Part shown: one piece after another, positions 1 through 8,187 of the stretch
How positions within the stretch are numbered: the first letter of the stretch is position 1
How the letters are laid out: every line of letters begins with the position of its first letter
From: Moesziomyces globuligerus
Lineage: Eukaryota > Basidiomycota > Ustilaginomycetes > Ustilaginales > Ustilaginaceae
Length of the DNA stretch: 64,000 nucleotides
Assembly: GCA_030849465.1 (NCBI GenBank)
Contig: JARVLF010000006.1
Location: 248,001 to 312,000, forward strand
Direction: 5' to 3'
The notes under the pieces: generated by a model
Told to the model about the DNA's origin: nothing
Seen by the model: only the letters and a program-made list of their open reading frames with translations
Database searches by the model: none
Made by a program: the position numbers and the translations under genes

Positions 1-298
1 AGATGCCGATCCAAGCGCCGTTGCCGCTCCAGCTTGGTCAGTGCGATCTGCGCTTTCTCCACGTCGGCTCCATCGGCCGGTCGAGCGTCTGCCCGATGCG
101 CCTCAACTGCGGCCGAAGCGGAATTTAGCGTTCAGGAAGCGCGCATCTGCGCTTCCCCGCATTCCCACTTCGGCGTTTTCGACCGACACACCTCCACTCG
201 CACCTCGCTGCTCTCTTCCAACCTGGCAGCCACTCGCATCCCTGCTTCACCCACACCATTACCCGTCCTCACGCTCCGTTCCTACACCGCAGTGCAAG
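1..298. other. left-edge sequence and 5' region of the NMO gene
   Basis: No separate gene is supported here. The reading frame of the downstream nitronate monooxygenase stays open upstream to position 41, but the upstream residues are Pro/Arg/Ser-rich and lack family similarity, so this is most likely 5' UTR and promoter. The window edge may cut a neighbouring gene. Confidence 0.5.
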
Positions 299-1477
299 AT
301 GTCAGCTCGCAGACTCATCACGCCGCTGTCGCGCGTGTTGCCGTCGGTCAAGACGCCCGTCGTGCTCGGCGCCATGGCGGGCGCTTCGGGCGGCGAGCTC
401 GCAGGCGCTGTCTCGTCGGCCGGCGGCTTTGGCTTCATCGGCGCTGGCTACCTCTCTCCTTCCGCCCTGCAGTCCGAGGTCGAGAAGGCCTACCAGCAGC
501 TGTCTGTCTCTCAAAACGACCTGCTCTCGAGCAGAAAGCGTGCAGGTTTTGGCATCGGTATTCTGGTCTGGCGACTCACGGAGCTCAACGACGGCAAACG
601 CCCGGATCAAGGAGCGCCCAGCAAGACCGTCGCAGACTTCCTCGATGTCATCGTCCGTGCACGTCCGCGTGCGATCTGGCTGAGCTTTGGCACCGAACAC
701 GAGCTCACGGGCTGGCAGGACCTCCTCGTCCGACTCGACGAGCAGCACAATGCCGACTTGAAAGACAGCGAGGACGAGAGGCTCAAGTGGTTCATCATGA
801 TCGGACGCGAGCAGGAGCTCCAAGCTGCGGTGGAAAAGTGTCGCTGCGACGTGCTCATTGCCCAGGGCTGCGAGGCCGGAGGTCACGGCCACTCGCAAGC
901 TCCGCCTCTGTCTGCGTTGCTCGCGGACACGCTCAAGCGCCTGCCGACGCTGCGCGCCAACAACGCTGCGGGCACCACGCCTCCTGTGCTCGGGGCGGGC
1001 GGCTTGGCAGATGGAAGGTCGCTGGCAGCGCTGCTGGCATCTGGATGTGCAGGCGGTGTGTACGGCACGCGCTTCGTGCTGACACCGGAATCGACGTACG
1101 CACAGGTGCAGAAGGAGGCGCTCGTCCAGGCAAAGGGTGCGGAGACGCTGCGCACATTCGCTTTCGACGATGCACGCGGAACACTCGGATGGCCGCACGG
1201 CACCGATGGCCGCGGCCTGCGCAACAAGACGGTCGAAGAGTACGAGCGCGATCTGCAAGAAGAGGTCAAAGCCGGTCGCCAGGACGCCCAAGGGGCCCAG
1301 CGCCGCATGGAGAGATACAAGCAGGCTGCCAGCGAGAACGACACGGACCGCATCGTTATCTGGGCCGGCACGGGCATCGGCGCCATGGACGCTATCGTTC
1401 CCGCCAAACAGGTCGTGCACAACATCACAGACGAGGCCATCGAGGCACTTGCCCGTGTCCAGAGCTACGTACAGTAA
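299..1477 (+). CDS. nitronate monooxygenase-like flavoenzyme (2-nitropropane dioxygenase family)
   Basis: Single-exon gene, 392 residues. The family uses FMN and O2 to oxidise alkyl nitronates such as propionate-3-nitronate to carbonyls and nitrite. Seen in the sequence: an N-terminal TIM-barrel start with a glycine-rich GAMAGASGG stretch and GGFGFIGAG, a central QGCEAGGHGH motif typical of the FMN phosphate loop and active-site His region, and a late GAGGLADGRSLAALLASG segment followed by GTRFVLTPES, both hallmarks of class NMO proteins. The start at 299 was chosen because family similarity begins directly after it; an in-frame upstream ATG at 41 would add 86 low-complexity residues. It is tail-to-tail with xylulokinase, only 45 bp apart. 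True substrate is unknown; many fungal paralogues exist. Confidence 0.88.
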   Translation: MSARRLITPLSRVLPSVKTPVVLGAMAGASGGELAGAVSSAGGFGFIGAGYLSPSALQSEVEKAYQQLSVSQNDLLSSRKRAGFGIGILVWRLTELNDGKRPDQGAPSKTVADFLDVIVRARPRAIWLSFGTEHELTGWQDLLVRLDEQHNADLKDSEDERLKWFIMIGREQELQAAVEKCRCDVLIAQGCEAGGHGHSQAPPLSALLADTLKRLPTLRANNAAGTTPPVLGAGGLADGRSLAALLASGCAGGVYGTRFVLTPESTYAQVQKEALVQAKGAETLRTFAFDDARGTLGWPHGTDGRGLRNKTVEEYERDLQEEVKAGRQDAQGAQRRMERYKQAASENDTDRIVIWAGTGIGAMDAIVPAKQVVHNITDEAIEALARVQSYVQ

Positions 1478-1522
1478 TTGCAGATGACATTGATTCCACC
1501 AGCCGTCTGAGGATTGTATGCT

Positions 1523-3394
1523 TCAGGCGTGGTGCTGACTCTTCTCTTCCAACGTCTTCCACTGCTGAATGACGTCGGTGTAGACCTGGGTCCTGGCATC
1601 GCGAGGTCGGCAGATCACCTGCACACCCCCTTCGACCTTGTGCTCGCCCTGATTCTGCAAGCCGGCTTCGGCGGCCTGGCGCGACTTGGTGGCGTGGACA
1701 AAGTCGTCGAACTCGGGCGCAGCCTCGTCCTGGCGCAGCTGCGTGCGAGTCCATCCCCACACGGCCTTGTATGCGGCGCCGACGGAGCAAAAGTTGTAGT
1801 TGGCCGCGCTCCAGCCCTTGCCGTCCTCGCTCGGCTGGACGGGCTTGACGATGTCGCAGCCAAATACGTCGGCCATGGTCTGGGTGATGGCCGTATTGGA
1901 CGATGCGCCTCCGACGGCGTAGATGGATGCAAGCGGCAGCTGGGTCGTATCGGGCGACGAAGAGGTGCCCGCGACGATCGACGAGGAGCGGTAGCGGTAG
2001 TTGAGGAACTGCGTCTCGAGGATGGCGCTGGCGTTCATGCCGGGCTCGTCGAACTCGTCGAGCTTGCTCCACTCGGCAGATGGCTTGATGTAGCGATGAA
2101 TGCCGGATGCGCCGGCCGGGATGATCTCTGGCCTCAGCCAGTAGTATCCGATCCGTGCTGGCGAAGTGGCCTCGATGCGGTGCTTCTCCGCGTCGGCGTT
2201 GAACGTATCCCAGTCGGCGTTGCAGTACTGATCGCGCACCCACTCGCGCGCCAGACTGCCGGACTTGTACACGAGCATGTTGAAAAAGTGCGATGCGCCC
2301 GTGGGGCTCTGTGCGGGATGAAAGAAAGCGTGGAAGTCCGGGTCGGGCACATACTGGTTGGTAGCCACCATGACCGTGTCGGACGTGCCCAGGCTGATGA
2401 TCGCCTGCCTCTCGGCGAGACTGAAGGCCAGGAACGTGGCGGGATTGTCGCCCGTACCGGGAAAGATGTGGCAGTCGTCGCTGAATCCGTAGCGCTGCTT
2501 CCACCAGCTTCCGACCTTGCCCACGGACGCGCCAGCATCGCGGTACACCACGCCGAGCTTACGCTCGAGCTCCTCTGCTCCGCCAAGCGACAAATCGCCC
2601 TCGGTCTCGCCCGAGGCAAGCGCAAGCAGCGTCTGACACCAGCCAGGCTCGATCTTTCCCACCTTCTCATCGGCAGCGCGCGCAGATGCGGGTCGCATGT
2701 CCAAGAGGTTCATTCCGCACGCATCCGACTCATCGATGCCCCTGATGACCGTCGCTGCATCTTGGCCCGATCCGACGCAGAGCATGGTGGTGATGAAGCT
2801 CGAAACGAGGCCGATGCGTTCGGTATCCTGATAAGCCTGGGGTTGCTGTTTGCGGAACTTGTAGATCTGCGGACCTGTGAATCGCGTGTGCGCCTTGGAG
2901 CCGGTGACACGGGCAAGCTTCTCGGCCCCACCCATGGTGTCTTCGAAAGCACGGCAGGCATCGAGCGTCGACGAGTCCTGCCAGTTGGGCACGACCTTGC
3001 GGCTGAACGCATCCTCGACCTGGGCGGTGAGCGTCTTGTCTGCCGACAGCGTGGTCAAGATGCGAGGCGCGGCGCGGGAAAAGTAGACCGAAGCGTGCTG
3101 CTGGCCCGCGGCGGAGATGGCTCGGATGCGCGCGAGAGGCCAGGCGGCGGCGCGCATCTTGTCGGCGAGCATGTCGAGTGCCTCGACGTAGAGCATGACA
3201 GGCGCCACGACGGTGCCCTGGTCGTCATCAGCGGCGGGTGCCGACACACCGCCAGTGGTGCCATGGTGCGGAAGGTCGCGGTCGAAACGCACCTCGAGCT
3301 CGGCGAGCACAGTAAGGTGCTCATCGAGGAGAGACGCTTTGAGCGCCTGCGTGCTGGCGTCGAGGCCGAGGAAGAGAGCGCCTGTGCCGTTCAT
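1523..3394 (-). CDS. XKS1: D-xylulose kinase (FGGY family)
   Basis: Intronless, 623 residues, the usual size of fungal xylulokinases. The enzyme phosphorylates D-xylulose with ATP to xylulose 5-phosphate and feeds pentose catabolism into the pentose phosphate pathway in the cytosol. Seen: the N-terminal sugar-kinase start GLDASTQALKASLLDE, the QQHASVYFS segment of FGGY_N near the substrate pocket, FPGTGDNPATFLAFS, and a late YAVGGASSNTAI phosphate-binding segment of FGGY_C. The start lies at the conserved MNGTGALFLGLD. A long open frame on the opposite strand is an artefact of GC-rich codon use. It is divergent from the Na+/H+ antiporter gene, separated by about 800 bp of promoter sequence. 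Confidence 0.93.
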   Translation of the reverse strand: MNGTGALFLGLDASTQALKASLLDEHLTVLAELEVRFDRDLPHHGTTGGVSAPAADDDQGTVVAPVMLYVEALDMLADKMRAAAWPLARIRAISAAGQQHASVYFSRAAPRILTTLSADKTLTAQVEDAFSRKVVPNWQDSSTLDACRAFEDTMGGAEKLARVTGSKAHTRFTGPQIYKFRKQQPQAYQDTERIGLVSSFITTMLCVGSGQDAATVIRGIDESDACGMNLLDMRPASARAADEKVGKIEPGWCQTLLALASGETEGDLSLGGAEELERKLGVVYRDAGASVGKVGSWWKQRYGFSDDCHIFPGTGDNPATFLAFSLAERQAIISLGTSDTVMVATNQYVPDPDFHAFFHPAQSPTGASHFFNMLVYKSGSLAREWVRDQYCNADWDTFNADAEKHRIEATSPARIGYYWLRPEIIPAGASGIHRYIKPSAEWSKLDEFDEPGMNASAILETQFLNYRYRSSSIVAGTSSSPDTTQLPLASIYAVGGASSNTAITQTMADVFGCDIVKPVQPSEDGKGWSAANYNFCSVGAAYKAVWGWTRTQLRQDEAAPEFDDFVHATKSRQAAEAGLQNQGEHKVEGGVQVICRPRDARTQVYTDVIQQWKTLEEKSQHHA

Positions 3395-4195
3395 TGTTGA
3401 GACGAGTTTGGCGCAAGGTCGGATACGAAATCTGCGGAACAGGTGGTGCTTTATACGGCCAAGCCGGATTCAGAGCGAGCGAGTCCATCTCTGCGACTGC
3501 GTCCGAGGTGAGAGTGCAGGGCGCAGGTCGCCGGTGTCGGTCTTCTTGCCAACTTCCACCGACGGCGCAACGGCGCTAGAGATTGCCGACACCGAAATGT
3601 CGACCAGATTGCCGGTCCTTTTCGGAGTGTTAGACCATCGTTTTCATGCGTTCGGAGCGAATTGGCGAGGGCGTTGTTTGCTAATGTCACGCCAAGAGGC
3701 CGATTTATGCACGCGGTTTTGATGGTTGTGCGGAGGACGAGGCTTTAAACTTTTGGACAGCTGAGGCAGAGCACTCGGTATGAGCGGTGACACCGTCTGC
3801 GTCAATTTCGCCTTCCTATCCACATCATCTCGACCCATCGTCAGCCCAGCATCACTACCGGAAAACACATTCCCAACGATCTTGGTCCAACACCGAGATC
3901 TAATTCGCATCCCAAACACTGACTTCTGCTCGCTGCCACAGCTGAGCTGATATCCCATGCTGCTCGGCTCACCGCTCGCCTGTACCATCCTGATGTTCAA
4001 CACATCCTTCGACCAGTCCCGCCTCTCAGCTCAATAACACTGGCTTTCCGTCCTCAAGGGACGTTGTGTACTCTTCACTTGCTAAAGTTTCCTGGCGATT
4101 ACGCTGGTCCAGCCTCGACCAGCCGTCACTCTTCCCACCGCTTTCCCGTCAGCTGCCGCTCGCTGCCACGTCGATAGCTGCACTCGACAGACACA
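3395..4195. promoter_or_regulatory. divergent intergenic region between xylulokinase and Na+/H+ antiporter
   Basis: About 800 bp with no supported gene. It must hold the promoters of both flanking genes, which are transcribed away from each other. Short pyrimidine-rich stretches precede the antiporter ATG, as is common in fungal promoters. No recognised operator or RNA gene was seen; short open frames here have no family resemblance. Confidence 0.5.
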
Positions 4196-6424
4196 ATGCC
4201 TGCGCACGTCGTCGAAATCGACATCACCGAGGTGTCCAAGTCGCTCGCCGTCTTGGGCGGCTTTATCGTCATCTACGGCCTCCTTTCGTACGTCGTCAAG
4301 GAGCGCCTCTACTTATCCGAGCCCCTGCTTGCCGTCACCGTCGGAATCCTCGTCGGCCCCTACGCCCTCAACTGGGTCGATCCCATCAGCTGGGGCACCA
4401 CCGAGGAGACCAACTATGTCACCTATCAGTTCACCCGCATCGTCGTCGGCATCCAGGTGCTCTTCTGTGGTATATCCCTGCCCAAGGCGTATCTCTGGAA
4501 GGAAAAGGTCTCGCTCGTCATTCTGCTCTTTGGCATCATGACCACCGCCTGGTTCGCCACGGCGCTCCTCATCTGGGGCCTCATTCCCAACCTCACCTTC
4601 CTCGAGAGCCTGTGCATCGCTGCCTCGGTGACGCCGACCGACCCGGTGTTGGCCAACTCGATCACCACCGGTCGCTACGCCGAGAAGCACGTCCCCGCCA
4701 ATGTGCGCAACATCATCGTCGCAGAGTCCGGCGCCAACGACGGCCTGGGCTTTCCCTTCCTCTACCTCGCCATCTACCTGCTCGCCCGAAGCGGCGAGGA
4801 CAGGGGCTCGAGCGTCGGCACCGAGGTCGGCCGCTGGGTCTACGCGGTGGTCATCTACCAGATCCTACTCTCCATCGCCTTTGGTGCTCTGATTGGATAC
4901 TTGGCCCGCAAGACGCTCAAGTGGGCCGAGTCGCGTTCGTACATCGACAAGGCCAACTTCTTCGCCTACGGCCTCGGCCTCGCCTTCTTCACGCTCGGCA
5001 CGACGGGCTTGTTCGGTTCGGACGACATTCTCGCCTGCTTCATCGCCGGCAACTCGTTCACCTGGGACGACTGGTTCCGCCTGCGCACCGAGGACAACGA
5101 CTTCCAGGAGATCATCGACACGGTGCTCAACATGACCGTCTTTGTCTACATTGGCGCTATCATCCCCTGGTCCGCCTACTCGGACCCGGCGCTGCAGCTC
5201 TCCGGCTGGCGCGTCGCCGTGCTCGCCATCCTCGTGCTCCTCCTTCGCCGTCCGCCGTGGGTGATCGCGGCGACCAAGGCGATTCCGGCTCTGAGGGACT
5301 TCAAGGAGTCTGCATTTGCCGGCTGGTTCGGACCCATCGGTGTGGGCGCTGTATTCTACATCCAGGTGGCGCTCAAGCAGCTCCCTGATGACGGCACGCG
5401 CGATCGGCTCCAGGCGATCTACGCGCCCATCGTACTCTTCATGGTGTTTGCCTCCGTGCTTACGCATGGCGTCACCATCCCCGTCTCCAAGCTCGGCCCG
5501 GGCGTCGTCCGACGTACGGCGACGCTCACCAAGACGCGCTCGATCACCTTCTCCAGACCCATGAGTCGCACCAACACTGTGCAGACGTCAAATGGTAACG
5601 GCCGACAGGTGTCCCCGGAAGCCGCGACGGGCGATGCGATGTCTTCGCCCCCATCGTCGACGCGCGGACACGTGGGCTTCACGGAGGAAGGCAAGGCGCT
5701 GTGGAACCCGCTGCTAGCGGCGCTCGAGACCAGCACACACGTCTTGGCGTTCTGGAGGAAGGACAGCTTCTGGCGCAAGGACGTCGTGCCGGGCAAGCAC
5801 AATGCTCTGGGTGGCCATGGCCACCGTCAGCCGGTGCGCACGACCGACATCTCGGCGCCCAGTCGACCCGTCAAGCGCCGCAGCGTCGAGGAGGATGCTC
5901 TGGCGCGCGTCATCAACGAGAGCGAGGGGCAGGGAGGCGATCTCGGCGCGGGAGAGGTGGATGCCGATGGCCAGAGGCTCAAATCGCGTCTGCCGCCGCC
6001 AACGTTCGAGCTGCCGACCTCGTCCAAGGCGATGCCGAGCCCGATCCTGCAGAGCCCGTCGACATTCGGCTCCAGGCCGGCGTCGGCGGGAGAGGCTAGG
6101 GAGAAGCCCGAGATGCCCGAGCTTACGCGCACCGTTTCGCCTCGCCGATTTGCCATCCTGCGCGCTCTCGACAAGGAGATGCGCGAAGAAAGGAACGAGG
6201 CCAAGACAGAGGCACTCAAGGGCTGGGAGCGCGGAGAGGAGAAAGAGAGGAAACGTCTCAGGGAGATCCTGCTCCGCAGTGCTGGTCAGGCGAAGGACAA
6301 GTCGGAGGAAGCCGAGAAGGAGAATGCCCAGCAGGAGGCGAGGGATGAGGGCGCAAGGATGGAGCAGGAGGCCGACGCCCAATCCACTCACTCGTCCCAG
6401 CGCAGGACTCTTCGCTTCATCTGA
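4196..6424 (+). CDS. NHA1: plasma-membrane Na+(K+)/H+ antiporter, Nha1/Sod2 type
   Basis: Intronless, 742 residues. The family exchanges cytosolic Na+ or K+ for external protons at the plasma membrane and supports salt tolerance and pH homeostasis. Seen: about 12 hydrophobic segments in residues 15-440, the conserved start segment GFIVIYGLLSYVVKERLYLSEP, the SVTPTDPVLANSI segment, and AESGANDGLGFPF, which contains the paired acidic region for ion exchange in fungal Nha1. After about residue 445 comes a hydrophilic tail rich in Ser, Pro and charged residues with a Glu/Lys/Arg coiled-coil-like end. The tail is shorter than in Saccharomyces Nha1 and closer to other fungal members. Start fixed by the conserved N-terminal region immediately after 4196. 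Confidence 0.93.
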   Translation: MPAHVVEIDITEVSKSLAVLGGFIVIYGLLSYVVKERLYLSEPLLAVTVGILVGPYALNWVDPISWGTTEETNYVTYQFTRIVVGIQVLFCGISLPKAYLWKEKVSLVILLFGIMTTAWFATALLIWGLIPNLTFLESLCIAASVTPTDPVLANSITTGRYAEKHVPANVRNIIVAESGANDGLGFPFLYLAIYLLARSGEDRGSSVGTEVGRWVYAVVIYQILLSIAFGALIGYLARKTLKWAESRSYIDKANFFAYGLGLAFFTLGTTGLFGSDDILACFIAGNSFTWDDWFRLRTEDNDFQEIIDTVLNMTVFVYIGAIIPWSAYSDPALQLSGWRVAVLAILVLLLRRPPWVIAATKAIPALRDFKESAFAGWFGPIGVGAVFYIQVALKQLPDDGTRDRLQAIYAPIVLFMVFASVLTHGVTIPVSKLGPGVVRRTATLTKTRSITFSRPMSRTNTVQTSNGNGRQVSPEAATGDAMSSPPSSTRGHVGFTEEGKALWNPLLAALETSTHVLAFWRKDSFWRKDVVPGKHNALGGHGHRQPVRTTDISAPSRPVKRRSVEEDALARVINESEGQGGDLGAGEVDADGQRLKSRLPPPTFELPTSSKAMPSPILQSPSTFGSRPASAGEAREKPEMPELTRTVSPRRFAILRALDKEMREERNEAKTEALKGWERGEEKERKRLREILLRSAGQAKDKSEEAEKENAQQEARDEGARMEQEADAQSTHSSQRRTLRFI

Positions 6425-7116
6425 AGTCTCATCCTTCTCTCAACCTTCGCCTCTCCTTGCATCCTCTTATGCGCAGCGTTGTCCCCACATCCTCGTTCAT
6501 CTTTCACCCGGGGACGCTCATCTTCGTCCTCTGATGCTCCTCTGCACGCCATCATCTTTTCATCCTCTTCCGCGCATTTCCATCACATCCTTTCTCGCGC
6601 ACAACTTCTGTACCGCATCGCCCCGGGCACGTATCCCGACCATCTGCTTTGGCGCGAAGGAAGTCGCGCAAGGATTCGACGGCCTGCGCTCGGACACACA
6701 CGTCCCCGCCAGGTCCATCTTCCCCGAATCTCCCCCAAATCCCCTGGTCCAATTCATATCAATCTTGAACCTATCTGGACCAATCCTCACCTCATCCAAA
6801 CACAATCTCCAAGTCTCCGCGTCATCTCGCCGCGACGGGATCTCAATCGATCTTGTTTGGAGTAGGCGTTCCCACGCCGCGTTCATAAGCTGCGTGGATC
6901 GGCGAGCGCTTCGTTGAGGATACTCCCACGATCGGCAGCACTGCGTTCTGAGTGACGATCTGCTCAGTCGTTTCGGATCAACAAAGTGGTGAGGACTCCG
7001 AGGCTTTGAAGCCACCGCGCTGCAGGGTGGCTGATGGTTGCGCCACCGCATTGCACAAAGAGCCGGTCACACGGCTACAAAAGGGGGGGCTTTTCTCCAG
7101 CTCTCTTTCTGGCAGC
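6425..7116. other. intergenic region, 3' of antiporter and promoter of the secreted-protein gene
   Basis: Nearly 700 bp without a supported gene. The first half is CT-rich and reads as 3' UTR and terminator of the antiporter. The last 60 bp contains a GC-poor, G-run-containing patch just upstream of the secreted-protein ATG. Short open frames here have no recognisable domain. Confidence 0.45.
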
Positions 7117-7709
7117 ATGTCATCCCTCTCATGCACAATGCTATGTCTTGTGTTTCTTGTCTTGGTCCTTGGTTCCCGGGTCTGGGCCACACCTGCCTCT
7201 AGGGCGATACGATCGAGTCCGAACATCGACCACGAGAGTGCGCAGCTGGGGCTCGGCTACTCTGCCTACTGGCGAGGCTCCTTCTCGTTCGACAACTTGC
7301 ACTGGCCATCCATGGCGGTTTCCCGATCGCGCTTCGTTGCGGCCAACGCGGTCAAGATGTGGGCCAACCGTCCACCGGGTACACAGGCCGCCGTGTGCTT
7401 CTCGGGCCAGTGGCGCGCGAAAAACTACGAGCGCATCTCGGTCGCCATGTCGATCGCCTACTTTGAGAAAAGGTGGCTCGGCATCTACAAGCGCGTCCAC
7501 ATGTAAGTCTCCCGCTTGCCAGGATCGAATTGGAAAAGAGAGTGATAGAGTGAGGTTGGTGTGTCGACAGGTACGATTGTCTCTACCTCTGGGGCCCCGA
7601 TCAGACATGGTGGAGCTGGGACGACGCAGATGCGGACAAGCTGGCCTATGTGCTCGGCGACGTCAGCTGCGACTTTAACGCCACTTCGTCCGACATTGAT
7701 TGCTTCTGA
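7117..7709 (+). CDS. small secreted cysteine-containing protein, effector candidate
   Basis: Two exons, 7117-7502 and 7571-7709, joined by a 68-nt GT-AG intron that splits one Met codon (AT|G). The 174-residue product starts with a clear signal peptide: a hydrophobic LCLVFLVLVLG core and predicted cleavage after VWA. The mature part of about 150 residues is aromatic-rich, with four cysteines (one in AVCFSG, three in the exon-2 part ending DCF) that could form two disulfides, one N-glycosylation sequon (NAT), and no membrane segment. I recognise no domain. Small size, secretion and position 250 bp from a transposon fit a fungal effector, but this is inference. Met at 7138 is an alternative start and would keep the signal peptide. 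Confidence 0.72.
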
Positions 7710-7959
7710 TCGAGCTGAAGTCGACTTGCACCGCCAAGGCCACTTCTCGACCCCTCGAATTCATTTTCAGTCTGCTCCGCCCTTTCCCAGCGTTTGCTCC
7801 AAGATATGTCCGACTGAGCGCCGCTTCAACCATGACTCGAGCGTGGAGAGGAAGCTGTCGGATGAGTTGCACTGGAGAGCAAGAGTTGAGAATCCAGCAC
7901 ACCTTACAAAAACGACTTGCCAGGCCGAGACGTCAGACTGCCAAGCGACGACTTCACTA

Positions 7960-8000
7960 ACGTAATTACTGTATTTCCGACGCACGTGTAGATCCGACGC
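7960..8000 (+). repeat. left terminal inverted repeat of the pogo element
   Basis: Forty-one bases that are the exact reverse complement of 10491-10531. The repeat starts immediately after the TA target duplication. It contains CCGACGCACGTG and, after a short spacer, CCGACGC again, a possible transposase-binding subrepeat. Confidence 0.95.
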
Positions 8001-8187
8001 AATTTTGAGATTTTTGAGATGCACTGTGTCTGGTGGAGGTGACGTGCATGATCGCGACCACAACTGTTTGCTCGTTCCTGAGTTCCACCAACCCCGCTTC
8101 CCCGCAAAACCTTATACGTCCACTCCGCCTTCTACGCCGCTCATATCCGCAATTCAACAACGTCTACCCCAACTTTTGCTGTCTGCG

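Noticed and set aside
1514..3400. Long open frame (628 codons) on the plus strand across xylulokinase
   Set aside because: It is a mirror of the GC-rich codons of the kinase gene. Its product has no domain and strange Arg/Leu/Gly/Val composition.
3644..4003. 119-codon minus-strand frame in the xylulokinase/antiporter gap
   Set aside because: No family, no signal peptide, poor codon bias, located in a divergent promoter.
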